From Patiria miniata (taxonomy: Eukaryota; Echinodermata; Asteroidea; Valvatida; Asterinidae): 64,000 nucleotides of DNA. The notes beneath the pieces were generated by a model, which worked only from the letters and a program-made list of their open reading frames with translations, searched no databases and was not told the DNA's origin. The stretch's first letter is position 1. Each line of letters starts with the position of its first letter. The stretch lies in the NCBI RefSeq assembly GCF_015706575.1, contig NW_024037056.1:16233405-16297404 (forward strand), written 5' to 3'. Made by a program: the position numbers and the translations under genes. Shown here in pieces: positions 33,901-42,254 of the stretch.

Positions 33901-36900
33901 ACTTGCTGTGTATAAAAGTACAGGAGATTTCCAAAGTTCAGCTTTTTTACACTGTTTTTAGGTGTTTTCAGATTTTGTTTTATCAGAGGACACTCACAAC
34001 CCTGTTTTATACAAGGGTCTATATTCTTACATCAAAGTTTCGAAAGAAATTTACATTTATTCCGAAATTTGATAGATTTGAAGAAATGAAAAAAAAATTA
34101 TGAAAATTTGTTTATCATTTTTTTTGGGGGGGGGTACGAAATGTTATGTTGACCCAATTGAGTGAAATATAAAATCACTTCAATTTCAAAATGTTATAAC
34201 AGGCATAAGATATTTCAGATTTTGTCTGAAATCAGACTTTTCGAATATGAGAGAAAGACATTATTAGTATATAGGGAGATATGCATTTTTCTGACATTTC
34301 ATCAATTTGTAGTCCTTTTTTTAAATTGACAATCTCATCCCTGAGTATAGCAGTGTAGTCAAAACATGTAATCAGTAATGTTTATGCATTTGTTTACCAT
34401 ATTTTTTTTCCCCAAATTTTCAGTAGGCCTATTCTTAAAATCTTATCAGTTTCATATTACATTGATGTTCGCCTCAATACTCTGTATGCGTATTCTCCTT
34501 AGTTCTTTACATATCATAAATTACAAGGAGTACATAAGAAATATTGCCAAAGTATTACAAACTACATCTCTATTTCCATGGGTAAAACTTACTTCTCCAG
34601 CGTAGTGGTTGATGCCGAACTTGGTTTGTCCGCGGGATTTCTTCTCCTTCAGGAAGTTACTGTTCTTGCCGTGGTTGCTGATGAGCTTGCTGACGAATGT
34701 GACGTCAGTGGCTTGAGGGAAGCGGCTCTCCTCGTCCAGAATGGAGAAGAGTCCGAGCGGCCTCTGCAACAGAATTGAAGGAATTGAAAGTAGATAAATG
34801 TTCGTATCTTCCCCCGACAAATTATCTGAACAATAGCTTGCACAATGCTGTCGCCATTGAAGTGATGATATCGTGACGGCATCGTGACGGTATCGTGATG
34901 GCATCATGACAGCACCGTGACAGCACCGTGACAGCATCGTGATAGCATCGAGATAGCATCGTGATAGCATCGTGACGGTATCGTGACAGCATCGTGATAG
35001 CATCGTGAGATTATGTATACTCACAGCAAGGAAGAGATCCAGAACCGGCTGGTTGTCCTGGAATTTGATCTTGGCGTGCGAGATTCCTTCACTCGCGTAC
35101 TCGGCCAGCTCCCAGGCGAAGATGCGCTGGTTGAAGTAGAATTGGAGCTGCTCGTTGGTCACGTTGATGCAGAGTTGCTCGAAGCTGTTAGTCTCGAAGC
35201 TCTCAAAACCGTAGATGTCCAGGATGCCAATCTCGTAGCCTTCCGTTCCTCTGAAAAACAAAGACAGACCTAGTTAGAATTTGAAGGTTTGCATGGTGAA
35301 GGTAGCAGTAGGATTTAAGTTTGCCGTTGCACCATGTAAAAATATCTTTTGTGAATTTGTGAGGTTCTGAAAAGAACCTCTTTACGATGACTAGTGATTG
35401 TCTTGTGATCGACTTGTGATCACAAGTGAAGCACGAATCGGTTGCAACCGATTCGTGCTTCACTTGTGATTAGAGACTTTCGAGTGATTTGTGATTGTCC
35501 TCTGATTGACATGCGATTTACTTCTGATTGACATCCATTTGACTTGCAATTGATTTGTGATTTGACATATGATTAGACTTGCGATTGATACGTGGTTTTC
35601 TTCTGATTGACATCCAATTGACTTGCGATTGATTTATGATTGGACTTGTGATTTTGTGATTAGACTTGTGAATTTGTGATTAGAGTTGTGATTGACTTGT
35701 TGTTGAATTGTGATTGACTTGTGATGAAGTTGCAATTGACTTGTGATTGGCTTGTGATTTGACCTGTGATTTGACCTGTATTTATCTTGTGATGATTTTG
35801 ACTTTTGATAAAACTTCTGATTGGCATGTTATTGAATTTTGATTGGCTTGTGATTGACTTGTGGATCCCTTGCGATTATTTCTGATGGACTTGTGATTGA
35901 CTTGCGATTTGGCTCGTGATTACTTTGTGATATATGACCCCAAACTCACCCCTGTAGATGTGGATCCGGCGCTATCAGCGTATTGACCTGCCTTACAATC
36001 CACGTGAACAGCTTGCTGTACAGCGCCTTGGCCAACGCGTCACGGCCATCGTTTGCTTGGGCTACTGTCTTCAATGTCAAAATCTGTTCACCTACATAAA
36101 TGATAAAAACATACTTATCTTCACAAGTTATTCTTAAACTTATTGTGTATATTTCCTTGTTATTGTTTATATTAATAATTCGACTTTTTGTTTAATGATA
36201 GCAACAATAAAAATACCAGGTTATACCAAAAATACCAAAAAAAGGTTTCCAGAAAAACAGTTGAAGTTGAAATTTGTAAAGTTCCGATTTGCTTTTTGTG
36301 GTGGACTATTTAAAAAGTTATAGGCCTTCTCTCACTAAAAATCAACTTACCTCTTGTGTATGATACGTTGGACACGAGTGCTGTCGCCATTTCAACTACG
36401 TCCAGTCCGAGAAGATTGCACACTAATAAAAAAACAAAAAAAAATTCGTTTCACAAAAACTGATTGCTTCATTAGTTATTAATTATGCAAAAATGTAAGG
36501 TCAAAGTTCACTTTTTTCCATTATCTTTGATCCCCGTCATGAAATTCTCTATTACAAACAGGGGTCATTTTCGAAACTTTGGATCTGTCTCCAGCATTGG
36601 CTACTAAATTGGAAGCAAACGAAAAATGTCTTTGTTTTGCATCAAATTACTAAACTTCGGGTCGTTTATCAAATTTCGGCCTTGTTTCCAGCTTTGCCTG
36701 TTTGGAAACCAGAGAAACATTTTCCATAGATTCACCTCAAAATGGGCAATTTCATGTTTCTGTAGTAGAAAATGGAGCTACATGTACCTTTATCTGTATA
36801 CATTCAACCCTGGGGCCTAACATGTATAGCCAGCCTGAAGCCGATACTAGAGGCAAAGCCGAGGTTTGGAAAACACCAAAGACAGATTTTGCACTGGAAG

Positions 36901-39900
36901 GATTTTATAAACAGCCTTAAAAAATCGAAGAAAATTTCATTAAAGCTTAATACATGTATTATGCAAACTCATGTGAAACACGCACCGACTTTGAGTATGT
37001 ATTCGTCCACGATGTACGAACCACCTGTCTCGTCATCAAGATCAAAATCGATATCTGCTATTTGGATAATCGCTGACAGTATGGTGAATATCATCCAGAT
37101 ATCCTGTAATATAACAAACGATATTTGTGAGGTAGTTCTCCACAAATAAGGGATGTTCTTGAAATATTGATGTAACAAATAATCGCTGATAATTTAGGTA
37201 ATATTACCCTGTAATATTACACAGGATACTTATATGTCAGACGTAACAATACATAGCTACCTCAGTTGGTGAATGTAATTGCTGCTAAAGAGGGATATTC
37301 TTGAGATATTTTAACGAATAACTGCCGACTCTTCGGGAAATATCATCTGAGATATTCTGTACAACTGAGAAGGATTATGCTGTATGATTATTAAACCCAG
37401 CATTAGCAATCGGATCGCTGGAAACTAATTATTCAAATACCCTTCAGATATTTTATGGCATAACGTTTCCATTCTTTTAGTTTTGTTTTAACTTTTAATT
37501 TTCAAATATTGTTTTCAAATGTATATTAAAAAAATAAGAAGGAATATCCAAACCCACCTCCTGTGTGAATCCGACCAGCTCCATGATATCCTGCAGCTCA
37601 TCGTACATCTTCTGATTAAACAAGAACTCTTCTTCGCTCTCATATACTCCTTGACCCGAAACAGCATTTATTATTCTACAATTAAATAAAAACAAAATCC
37701 ATAAATTATTATTCAAGCACAAGAATATTAATTGATTATTATTCAAGCACCTGGTATGCAGTGCAAAACAGTATAACGTAAAATAACAATGCAGCAGTCC
37801 ACTTGGAAATTTTGATCTATAGACCTGATCACTATATACCGGTAAATATTAACGGGGTATATTATAATCACGGGGAAATATTTCATAATATTGTCTTGTG
37901 ATTGGTATTAGATATTGCGTCATCATACGAGAGTTATTTTGTCGGTCATTTTTTTTCGGCTGCTGAGTAACTATCGTTATTTAAATGTCAGTCGCAATTG
38001 CCAAGAAATGTTAATTAAACAGGTAATTTAAATTATTTTTTTCAAGTAACATAAGACGTTCCATATATGAACATAACGAAGATTGAACGTTTCCAATGCA
38101 ATTAGTTTCAGTGTGCAAAAGAAGGCAGTGTGGTTTACCTGTGCTTTTCAGGGGGTGACAGCAGTAGATTCAACAGCTGCTGTTCCGTCAGTCCTGCAAA
38201 CATGTAGTAGAAGATGTGGAAGTTTCGCTCGCCTTTGCCTTGGCTCACCACGCGGGATTTCTCCAGGAGATACTGGTCAATGGTGGCTGCAAAAAAAAGC
38301 AATTATCAAATTGCTTGCAAGCCACGCCCACAAGTTTCCTCCACTGTTTCCTCCACTGTTTGCTGCCATTACCCACGACATGGAGTGTCATGGCCTAGCG
38401 GTTAAGAACACCGGACTCATGCTCTGGTGTTTCAGAGGCAACACTGGCGTGGGTTCAAGCCCGTCGGCTGGACACGTGTGCCCTTAAGCAAGGCCCTTAA
38501 CCATTTTGCTTCGTCCTTCGGATGGGACGTTAAGCCGTTGGTCCCATGTGTTGTGTAATGCAATGCACGTAAAAGAACCCAGTGACACTTATCGCTAAGA
38601 GAAGGGGTTTGCCCCGGTGTTTCTGGTCTTCTGTATAAACTCCCACGCGGAGTATTTAGGAGATGAACCAACGAAGAAACAATTAACGAAATAATCTAAA
38701 TACCATTATAATCCGTCTTTCATTACTGAAATGAAAATTATCGTTTGTATTATATCTAGGTTCCCATTACCTCCAACGATTCTTCCATCGTGGGAAAACT
38801 TCAGTTCCAGAAACTTGCCGAACCGACTGGAGTTGTCGTTCATGACTGTCCGTGCATTGCCAAACGCTTCCAAGAGAGGATTAACCTAAGAAAAACATTA
38901 CAAAGAACAATTTTAAAAATTACACATCGCAGATTCATGTAACTTTCTTTGTTTATTTTAAAAGATATTTACTTTCTAAGGCTAAGACAGCATCTGTTGC
39001 AGGAAAACATCTGATTGTCGTCATGATTTATTTTCTGAGTTTTAAAAATCCCTAAATTATTCAGCCTTGTCAGAAAAAATTAGTAGAGAAAATAAACCGA
39101 AAATGATTTTATCTTATTTCACTTTATTTATTTAAAGCTCGAGTTTTGTAATAAATGGTTTCAAACAGCTTCAGAACAATCAAATGAATACATTGTAATG
39201 TACATTTGCAATCTACAATTTGATACAGTGCTAGAATGGAATCTAATAATAATGACAATTGCAAGAACTGATTAATTTCTTTACTTGTAGAATTTTCTCC
39301 TGCAGGTTTTTCTTGTTGCTGCTGCAGTGGCTGATCACGTGACCAATCAGATACTTAGCGCTCTCGGTCTTCCCGGCCCCTGATTCGCCGCTGATGACGC
39401 AACATTGGCGCATGCCCAGTCGCTTCATGCTGCTGTAGGCCTTGTCGGCTATGGCGAAGATATGGGGCGGGAGTGCCTGCCTGTACTGTAGGTTGGTGTA
39501 TGAACATGATGTCTGGGAAGAGTAGAAATCGATTACAAGAAATAAACATTATTTTGCTTCTTCAATGAGAAAAATCATCATGTGCGAACTCGGCAGCCTT
39601 ACACACAGTCGCGTATTACTATACTCTCGAGGACAATGCTTTGTGTTTCCCTTTGTCCCTACAATATAACACTCACATACACTGCAAAAGCAGTGGTGTT
39701 AATTTAACACCATTCGGTATCTATATGGGACAACACCAGTACAATTTAACACCAGATGGTCCTATAGGCCTATAGATACCAATGGTCTTTTTTTTTTACA
39801 CCGCAGTTTTTGCAGTGTAGACTAATAAGTACGCACACTCACGATGGACCGTTTTCAACAAAAGATGAACTCTCGAGGACAAAAAAGATATGTTGTTCTC

Positions 39901-42167
39901 CCTTTGTCTGTCTGTCCTCGGGGTGTATATAGCACATTACACTTGTTAGGAAGATCATTGTTCCCTTCTTTTGCTCTCCTTTGTTTCTATTGAAATCTCA
40001 AACTCTATGTAGTTTTCTCAAGGTTGACTTTTCTAAAGACTGACTTGTCTGTTGTTCTTAGTGTTACTCTGTTATGTTTGTGCTTGCTTTCCCCACAAGG
40101 AACCATGTGCGTGTACGAAAAAAGGAAGCAGATTAACAAATGGACAATTCTTGAATGTTGGTATTGAAAATGGACTGAAAGCTATTGTTGCTTCGTGAGT
40201 TAAACTATGCGTATTGTGTACGAACATGATATCTGGGATAAGAGTGTATTCAAAATTGCAAGGCCATGGCTATAAATTTATGAACATCGAAAACACGTTT
40301 CTATAGCTTTTTTTTAATGAGAGGAATGTAGTAGTAGGCCTACGATTCATAAGTTAAAGACAAAACGGGCGTCGATTTGATTATAAAGAAGTACTGCTTG
40401 GCTTCAACTGCAAAAAAGTGTCGTAGATGAAAAGGTTTCGTAAAAGCATCTTGAATTGAAAAAAAATCTACTCTGTCTGCTTCGGTAAGAGATGAAGCAA
40501 TCGCGCATGCACGATTTCTGGCAGACCAAATGTGGTAAACAACTTATTAAAGCAATCAAGGCTACTGTGCCTTTTAATGACTGAACGGATGTCCAGGCGC
40601 AATGCCATGCTGATTTATGTCATCCCTCGAGTGATGCTTCAAAACAGTTAATTGGATGATTTTGTTTTATTACGCAAGACCACAGCTCATTAAAAGGAAC
40701 AATTGGACGATTCTGAACAAGAGAGTTTTTCTCCGTTGGCAATGTCTCATTATTGTCTTACCTGATAGGAATATATCGACAGAGGCTTGTAGGGGTTGAT
40801 AGCAATCAGAATATCGCCGATGTACGTCTGTGGAAAAATAATGTTATTGGCCATTAATCTGTGATAAAATATTTATCATGCATTAATTTAAATGCGTTGA
40901 CTTGCGGTTCGTCAGTTCATCAAAGAATGATGAAATGATGAAATGTGATATTTAAAAAAAAAAATAAACAGCGGTACAACCCAAACCCCCTTTGTCATAT
41001 ATTTATTCTACGGGATCAAATTTCTTTTGCATTTGTTTTGCTTCCATAAAAAGTGGACAATTTTATAAGAAAATATTTTGGTCAAGCCGGAACAGCTTAC
41101 TGACGTCAACAATTTGCATGCCTTTCTCAATATAAAGATTTCTGTGTATTCCAAATGAACGTATTCATTCTACAAAACAAATCAGATTTATTTCAATACG
41201 AAACGGACACGACTCCGTTTTATTCTGCTTTAATAGAAGGGAAACGTTATCTTGGCCTGTTCAGCCTGATTCAAAGTTAACGTGCCGTTGAGGTTTGATT
41301 GTAACACCTTAATTGCGTGCGGATATATGGTTTTGTTTATACGATAGCGCGTGCACAAAGCTTGACGCGAAATACTTCCATGGGAATATAGAATATCCCA
41401 TTGAGAGCTATCGGCAAAACGAAATTGAAACGGGATGTAGTGTGCCATATGCAATAGCATCCATTGTGTCAAACGGTTGAGGGGCAGAATGTTCAACTGC
41501 CTTAGTTTCACAGAGTCGGCTGAAAAGCCTCTGGCGGACATCTCTTTTCCATAATAAGATTGGTTTTTCACTGTGCATATTAACCAGGTGATTTTTTTGT
41601 GATGGAAATTAGATTGATATGTTACTGATGATTGCACGCGTGAGCAGAAGAAAAGACAAAATCAAGTACGTTCTGAAATGAAAGGAATTGTATTTTTAGC
41701 CTAAATTATAGGTGAATATAGGTGTATAGGTGCAATTTTAGGCTAAACTTTAGGTGTATATAGTCAAAACTATAGGTGTATATAATTATAGGTGTATATG
41801 TGTATAGGTGCATATTTAGCCTGAACTATAAATGTTTTATAGAGAAGTAGGTGAAATTTAAGTCTTAATTATAGGTGTACATGTATATAGGGGTATAGGT
41901 GCAATTATAGGTGCATATTGATACATAGGTGCAATTTTAGCCTAAATTATAGGTGTATCTATTCTAAGTTACTGCCCATTAATTGTTCAACCAATTACTA
42001 ACGATGAAGTATGCGAATTCTCAGTTGACAATAAATAGAATTTGCCAAAACACACAAATTCTTACATAGATGATGTCATTTGCATATCTTCTCTTGAGTT
42101 CTTCCAAGATCGCCTTCTCGTCCAGCGACTCGAGCGTGGCGAGATCGTCCACGGGTTTCAGCGCCAT
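15998..42167 (-). CDS. Unconventional myosin with SMAD-type MH2 tail domain
   Basis: Twenty-six exons join in frame to 1266 aa: 42066-42167, 40762-40827, 39285-39512, 38771-38885, 38139-38286, 37558-37675, 36986-37103, 36351-36422, 35950-36091, 35025-35250, 34593-34763, 33570-33706, 32968-33096, 32617-32692, 32018-32223, 30956-31067, 27829-28089, 23737-23928, 22843-22997, 21924-22155, 21548-21746, 21148-21195, 19197-19273, 17957-18128, 17136-17279, 15998-16152. An in-frame TGA at 42077-42079 fixes the start and excludes an N-terminal kinase in this exon. Motor ~1-730: GESGAGKT 98-105, NDNSSRFGK 148-156, DIYGFESFE 381-389, acidic TEDS residue (Glu, 16 before DALAK), basic loop 2. One IQ motif ~743-761. 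Linker 810-873 with [10 protein letters not shown]2-like domain ~888-1065. Basic Ser-rich end to DEIF. By eye the motor is nearest class III; the class is unassigned. Actin-based transport or anchoring of a signalling partner is inferred. Confidence 0.93.
16494..16982 (-). repeat. SINE with 89-bp body unit repeated four times
   Basis: The minus strand carries a tRNA-like head at its 5' end (about 16915-16980, GGTTACGGTGTTGAC then GGGTTCAAAC) and the conserved body TTGGGCAAGACAC ... TATAAATAGGTACCTG. CACAGGTACC starts at about 16560, 16649, 16738 and 16827, an exact 89-bp spacing. It lies in the last myosin intron. Plus-strand open frames here are repeat artefacts. Confidence 0.85.
17480..17725. 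mobile_element. Terminal-inverted-repeat element
   Basis: TGTGATGCGATCAAGCTAAA at 17480 is repeated inverted at the right (ending 17725); the match continues over about 34 bp and, weaker, further out. The central ~180 bp has no coding content. It lies in a myosin tail intron. Confidence 0.75.
19486..19712 (-). repeat. tRNA-derived SINE (TTGGGCAAGACAC family)
   Basis: Minus strand: head GTGGTCCAATGGTTACGGTG with box B GGGTTCGAATCC, then GTTCTTGGGCAAGACACTTT, CCTCTCTCCACCCTGGAG and TATAAATGGGTACCTGTGA. This is the clearest single-body copy of the family in the window. It lies in a myosin tail intron. Confidence 0.82.
20825..20960. repeat. Short inverted-repeat patch, unclassified
   Basis: AGCGAATTT and AAATTCGCT face each other within about 40 bp, followed by further TTCGC/GCGAA-rich sequence. 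It may be a remnant of a DNA element; the evidence is weak. Confidence 0.25.
21548..22997 (-). other. Exons encoding the myosin MH2-like domain
   Basis: Exons 22843-22997, 21924-22155 and 21548-21746 encode residues ~874-1068. Against R-SMAD MH2 domains the order of motifs is kept: an aromatic start ([10 protein letters not shown] against WCSIVYYEL), [17 protein letters not shown] against [20 protein letters not shown] and VFVKG, PMKVFDIKEY against [19 protein letters not shown] against CTIRMSFVK, and TPCWISI against TPCWIEI. The stretch between FVK and TPCWI is 7 residues (DAVEDVN) instead of 13, so the L3 loop, which contacts receptors and partner phosphoserines in SMADs, is shortened. There is no C-terminal SSxS, since ~200 residues follow. 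Confidence 0.88.
21805..21870. repeat. Short minisatellite tract, inverted TGATTGACTTG family
   Basis: Tandem CAAGTCAATCACAAG-type units, the reverse complement of the core seen elsewhere, lie in the intron just before the MH2 exon at 21548-21746. Confidence 0.6.
23540..23600. repeat. C/A-rich simple sequence
   Basis: A run of C followed by A and C runs in a myosin tail intron. The flank CACAGTGGAGGATTTTGG matches the unit of the repeat at 12.9-13.5 kb. Confidence 0.6.
25165..25585. repeat. 212-bp imperfect tandem duplication
   Basis: Unit 1 (about 25170-25371) and unit 2 (about 25382-25584) share GTGCTTAGTCTA, GGAACACAATGC, CTCGGACGTAAAG, ACTGCTGTGTGTACA, CGGCTATTTCGGCGCTTGTT and GTATAAGCTTCGACCGA blocks. 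It lies directly downstream of the candidate internal first exon of the myosin gene. Confidence 0.85.
25624..25662 (-). CDS. Candidate alternative first coding exon of a motorless myosin-tail isoform
   Basis: A 13-codon open stretch, [13 protein letters not shown], ends at a strong donor (AAA|GTAAGT) in phase 0, the phase of the next exon at 23737-23928. No polypyrimidine acceptor precedes it, so it looks like a first exon and not a cassette exon. A TATA box lies about 80 bp upstream. The product would be about 470 aa: the linker, MH2-like domain and C-terminal tail without motor or IQ. The exon may be non-functional, and this is inferred without transcript evidence. Confidence 0.5.
25742..25806 (-). 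promoter_or_regulatory. Internal promoter module: TATA, RFX X-box, CRE
   Basis: Read toward the exon at 25624-25662: CRE palindrome TGACGTCA (25799-25806), X-box GTCGCCACGGCAAC (25780-25793, fits GTNRCC-N2-RGYAAC exactly) and TATATAAGG (about 25743-25751). A start site near 25715 would be expected. RFX factors act on X-boxes, notably at ciliary genes, and adjacent RFX and CREB sites are a known composite arrangement. Confidence 0.5.
25810..27190. other. Myosin intron, no further feature recognised
   Basis: Open frames near 26476-26909 on both strands have no domain, no conserved motif and no convincing splice sites. Confidence 0.4.
27199..27500. repeat. Tandem duplication of about 130 bp with partial third unit
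   Basis: CTTCGCTGTTAAAGGATG, TCGAGGACACACACGTGTAA and CATCATCGATGAATTGAGGA each occur twice, and TGTAAATCGAGGA recurs after a poly-C run at about 27474-27484. Confidence 0.85.
27540..27800 (+). mobile_element. tRNA-like element with inverted ends, plus a 3' fragment
   Basis: The tRNA-like core at 27692-27761 runs GGGCTGGATAGCTTAGTTG to GGTTCAAACCCCGCTCC. Six of seven acceptor positions can pair, counting wobbles, and the anticodon position would read GTC, with C at position 33 instead of T. TTGAAC...TGAC to the left and GTCAATTTCTTTGTTCAA to the right are inverted copies. A second 3' fragment, CGCTCCAGTGAAT..., lies at 27540-27625. A related copy is at 62826-62942. Confidence 0.7.
28855..28972. 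mobile_element. Palindromic foldback element
   Basis: CCCCTTTCAATGGCGATATC and ATTGTGCTAGCTATTGT on the left are matched by inverted ACAATAGCATGCACAAT and TCGCCATTGAAGGGGG on the right. The arms are about 45-50 bp. A half-copy (ACAATAGCTTGCACAATG, GTCGCCATTGAA) lies at 34815-34862 in another myosin intron. Confidence 0.75.
29000..30950. other. Myosin intron, no further feature recognised
   Basis: AT-rich intron sequence with a GC-rich patch near 30120-30300. Short open frames lack any recognisable domain. Confidence 0.45.
31411..31468. repeat. 29-bp direct duplication
   Basis: CTGTCTCTATAGAATTAGTC followed by TCGTGGTT occurs twice in direct succession in a myosin intron. Confidence 0.85.
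33835..34110. repeat. TTTCAGCTTTTTT-rich low-complexity stretch
   Basis: Repeated ATTTCAGCTTTTTT-like blocks in the intron between exons 34593-34763 and 33570-33706. The family was not identified. Confidence 0.4.
34815..34862. repeat. Half-copy of the 28.9-kb foldback element
   Basis: It shares ACAATAGCTTGCACAATG and TCGCCATTGAA with the palindrome at 28855-28972, and lies in the stop-free 261-nt myosin intron. Confidence 0.6.
34863..35012. repeat. 11-bp minisatellite GCATCGTGACA
   Basis: About 13 units of 11 bp (GCATCGTGATA, GTATCGTGACG and similar) occupy most of the 261-nt intron between exons 35025-35250 and 34593-34763. On the minus strand they read as an 11-codon periodic open frame containing TMLSRCCHD-like blocks. 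Confidence 0.92.
35385..35945. repeat. Degenerate minisatellite, core TGATTGACTTG
   Basis: About 45 imperfect 10-14-bp units fill the intron between exons 35950-36091 and 35025-35250, up to the donor of the former. A perfect short palindrome, GAAGCACGAATCGGTTGCAA and its inverse, lies at about 35428-35466. Confidence 0.9.
38391..38665 (+). repeat. tRNA-derived SINE with conserved deuterostome-type body
   Basis: Box A TGGCCTAGCGGTTAAG and box B GGGTTCAAGCCC form the head. The body has GGGACGTTAAGCCGTTGGTC, CACGTAAAAGAACCC, CACTTATCGCTAAGAGAA and GGGGTTTGCCCCGG, resembling the central domains of widespread SINE superfamilies (V-SINE-like); the exact family is uncertain. It lies in the myosin intron between exons 38771-38885 and 38139-38286. 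Confidence 0.82.
39678..39819. mobile_element. Small palindromic element, ends ACACTGCAAAA
   Basis: CACTGCAAAAGCAGTGGTGT on the left is matched by inverted ACACCGCAGTTTTTGCAGTG on the right, with paired GGTATCTATA/TATAGATACC inside. Ends of this type are common in short DNA elements of deuterostomes. The flank GAGGACAATGCTTTGTGTTT (about 39630) is shared with 1408-1428. Confidence 0.75.
41690..41960. repeat. AT-rich minisatellite, TATAGGTGTATATAGGTG units
   Basis: Irregular repeats of TAGGTGTATA, TAGGTGCAATTTTAG and CCTAAATTATAG in the first coding intron of the myosin. Confidence 0.8.
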
Positions 42168-42254
42168 TCCGGCGAGTCACGGTGGGGCAACGGGGGCTTA
42201 TGGACGGTGGGGTTTTTCTTCAGTGATCGGTCAGTGGCTAACTCAATTCTCTCT
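42168..42254 (-). other. 5' UTR part of the first myosin coding exon
   Basis: The minus strand has an acceptor (TTTTTTCAG, exon edge 42254) upstream of the ATG and no in-frame ATG before the start; an in-frame TGA lies 10-12 nt upstream of it. The gene therefore has at least one non-coding exon at higher coordinates. Confidence 0.55.

Noticed and set aside
34521-35261. Single 246-codon exon instead of two myosin exons
   Set aside because: Strong donor and acceptor sites flank the 261-nt segment and its removal gives the family-typical [16 protein letters not shown]. Retention is kept as a finding only.
41230-41637. 135-codon minus-strand open frame in a myosin intron
   Set aside because: It has a plausible length but no recognisable domain, no splice sites in phase and no similarity I could name. 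It may be chance or an unrecognised element remnant.
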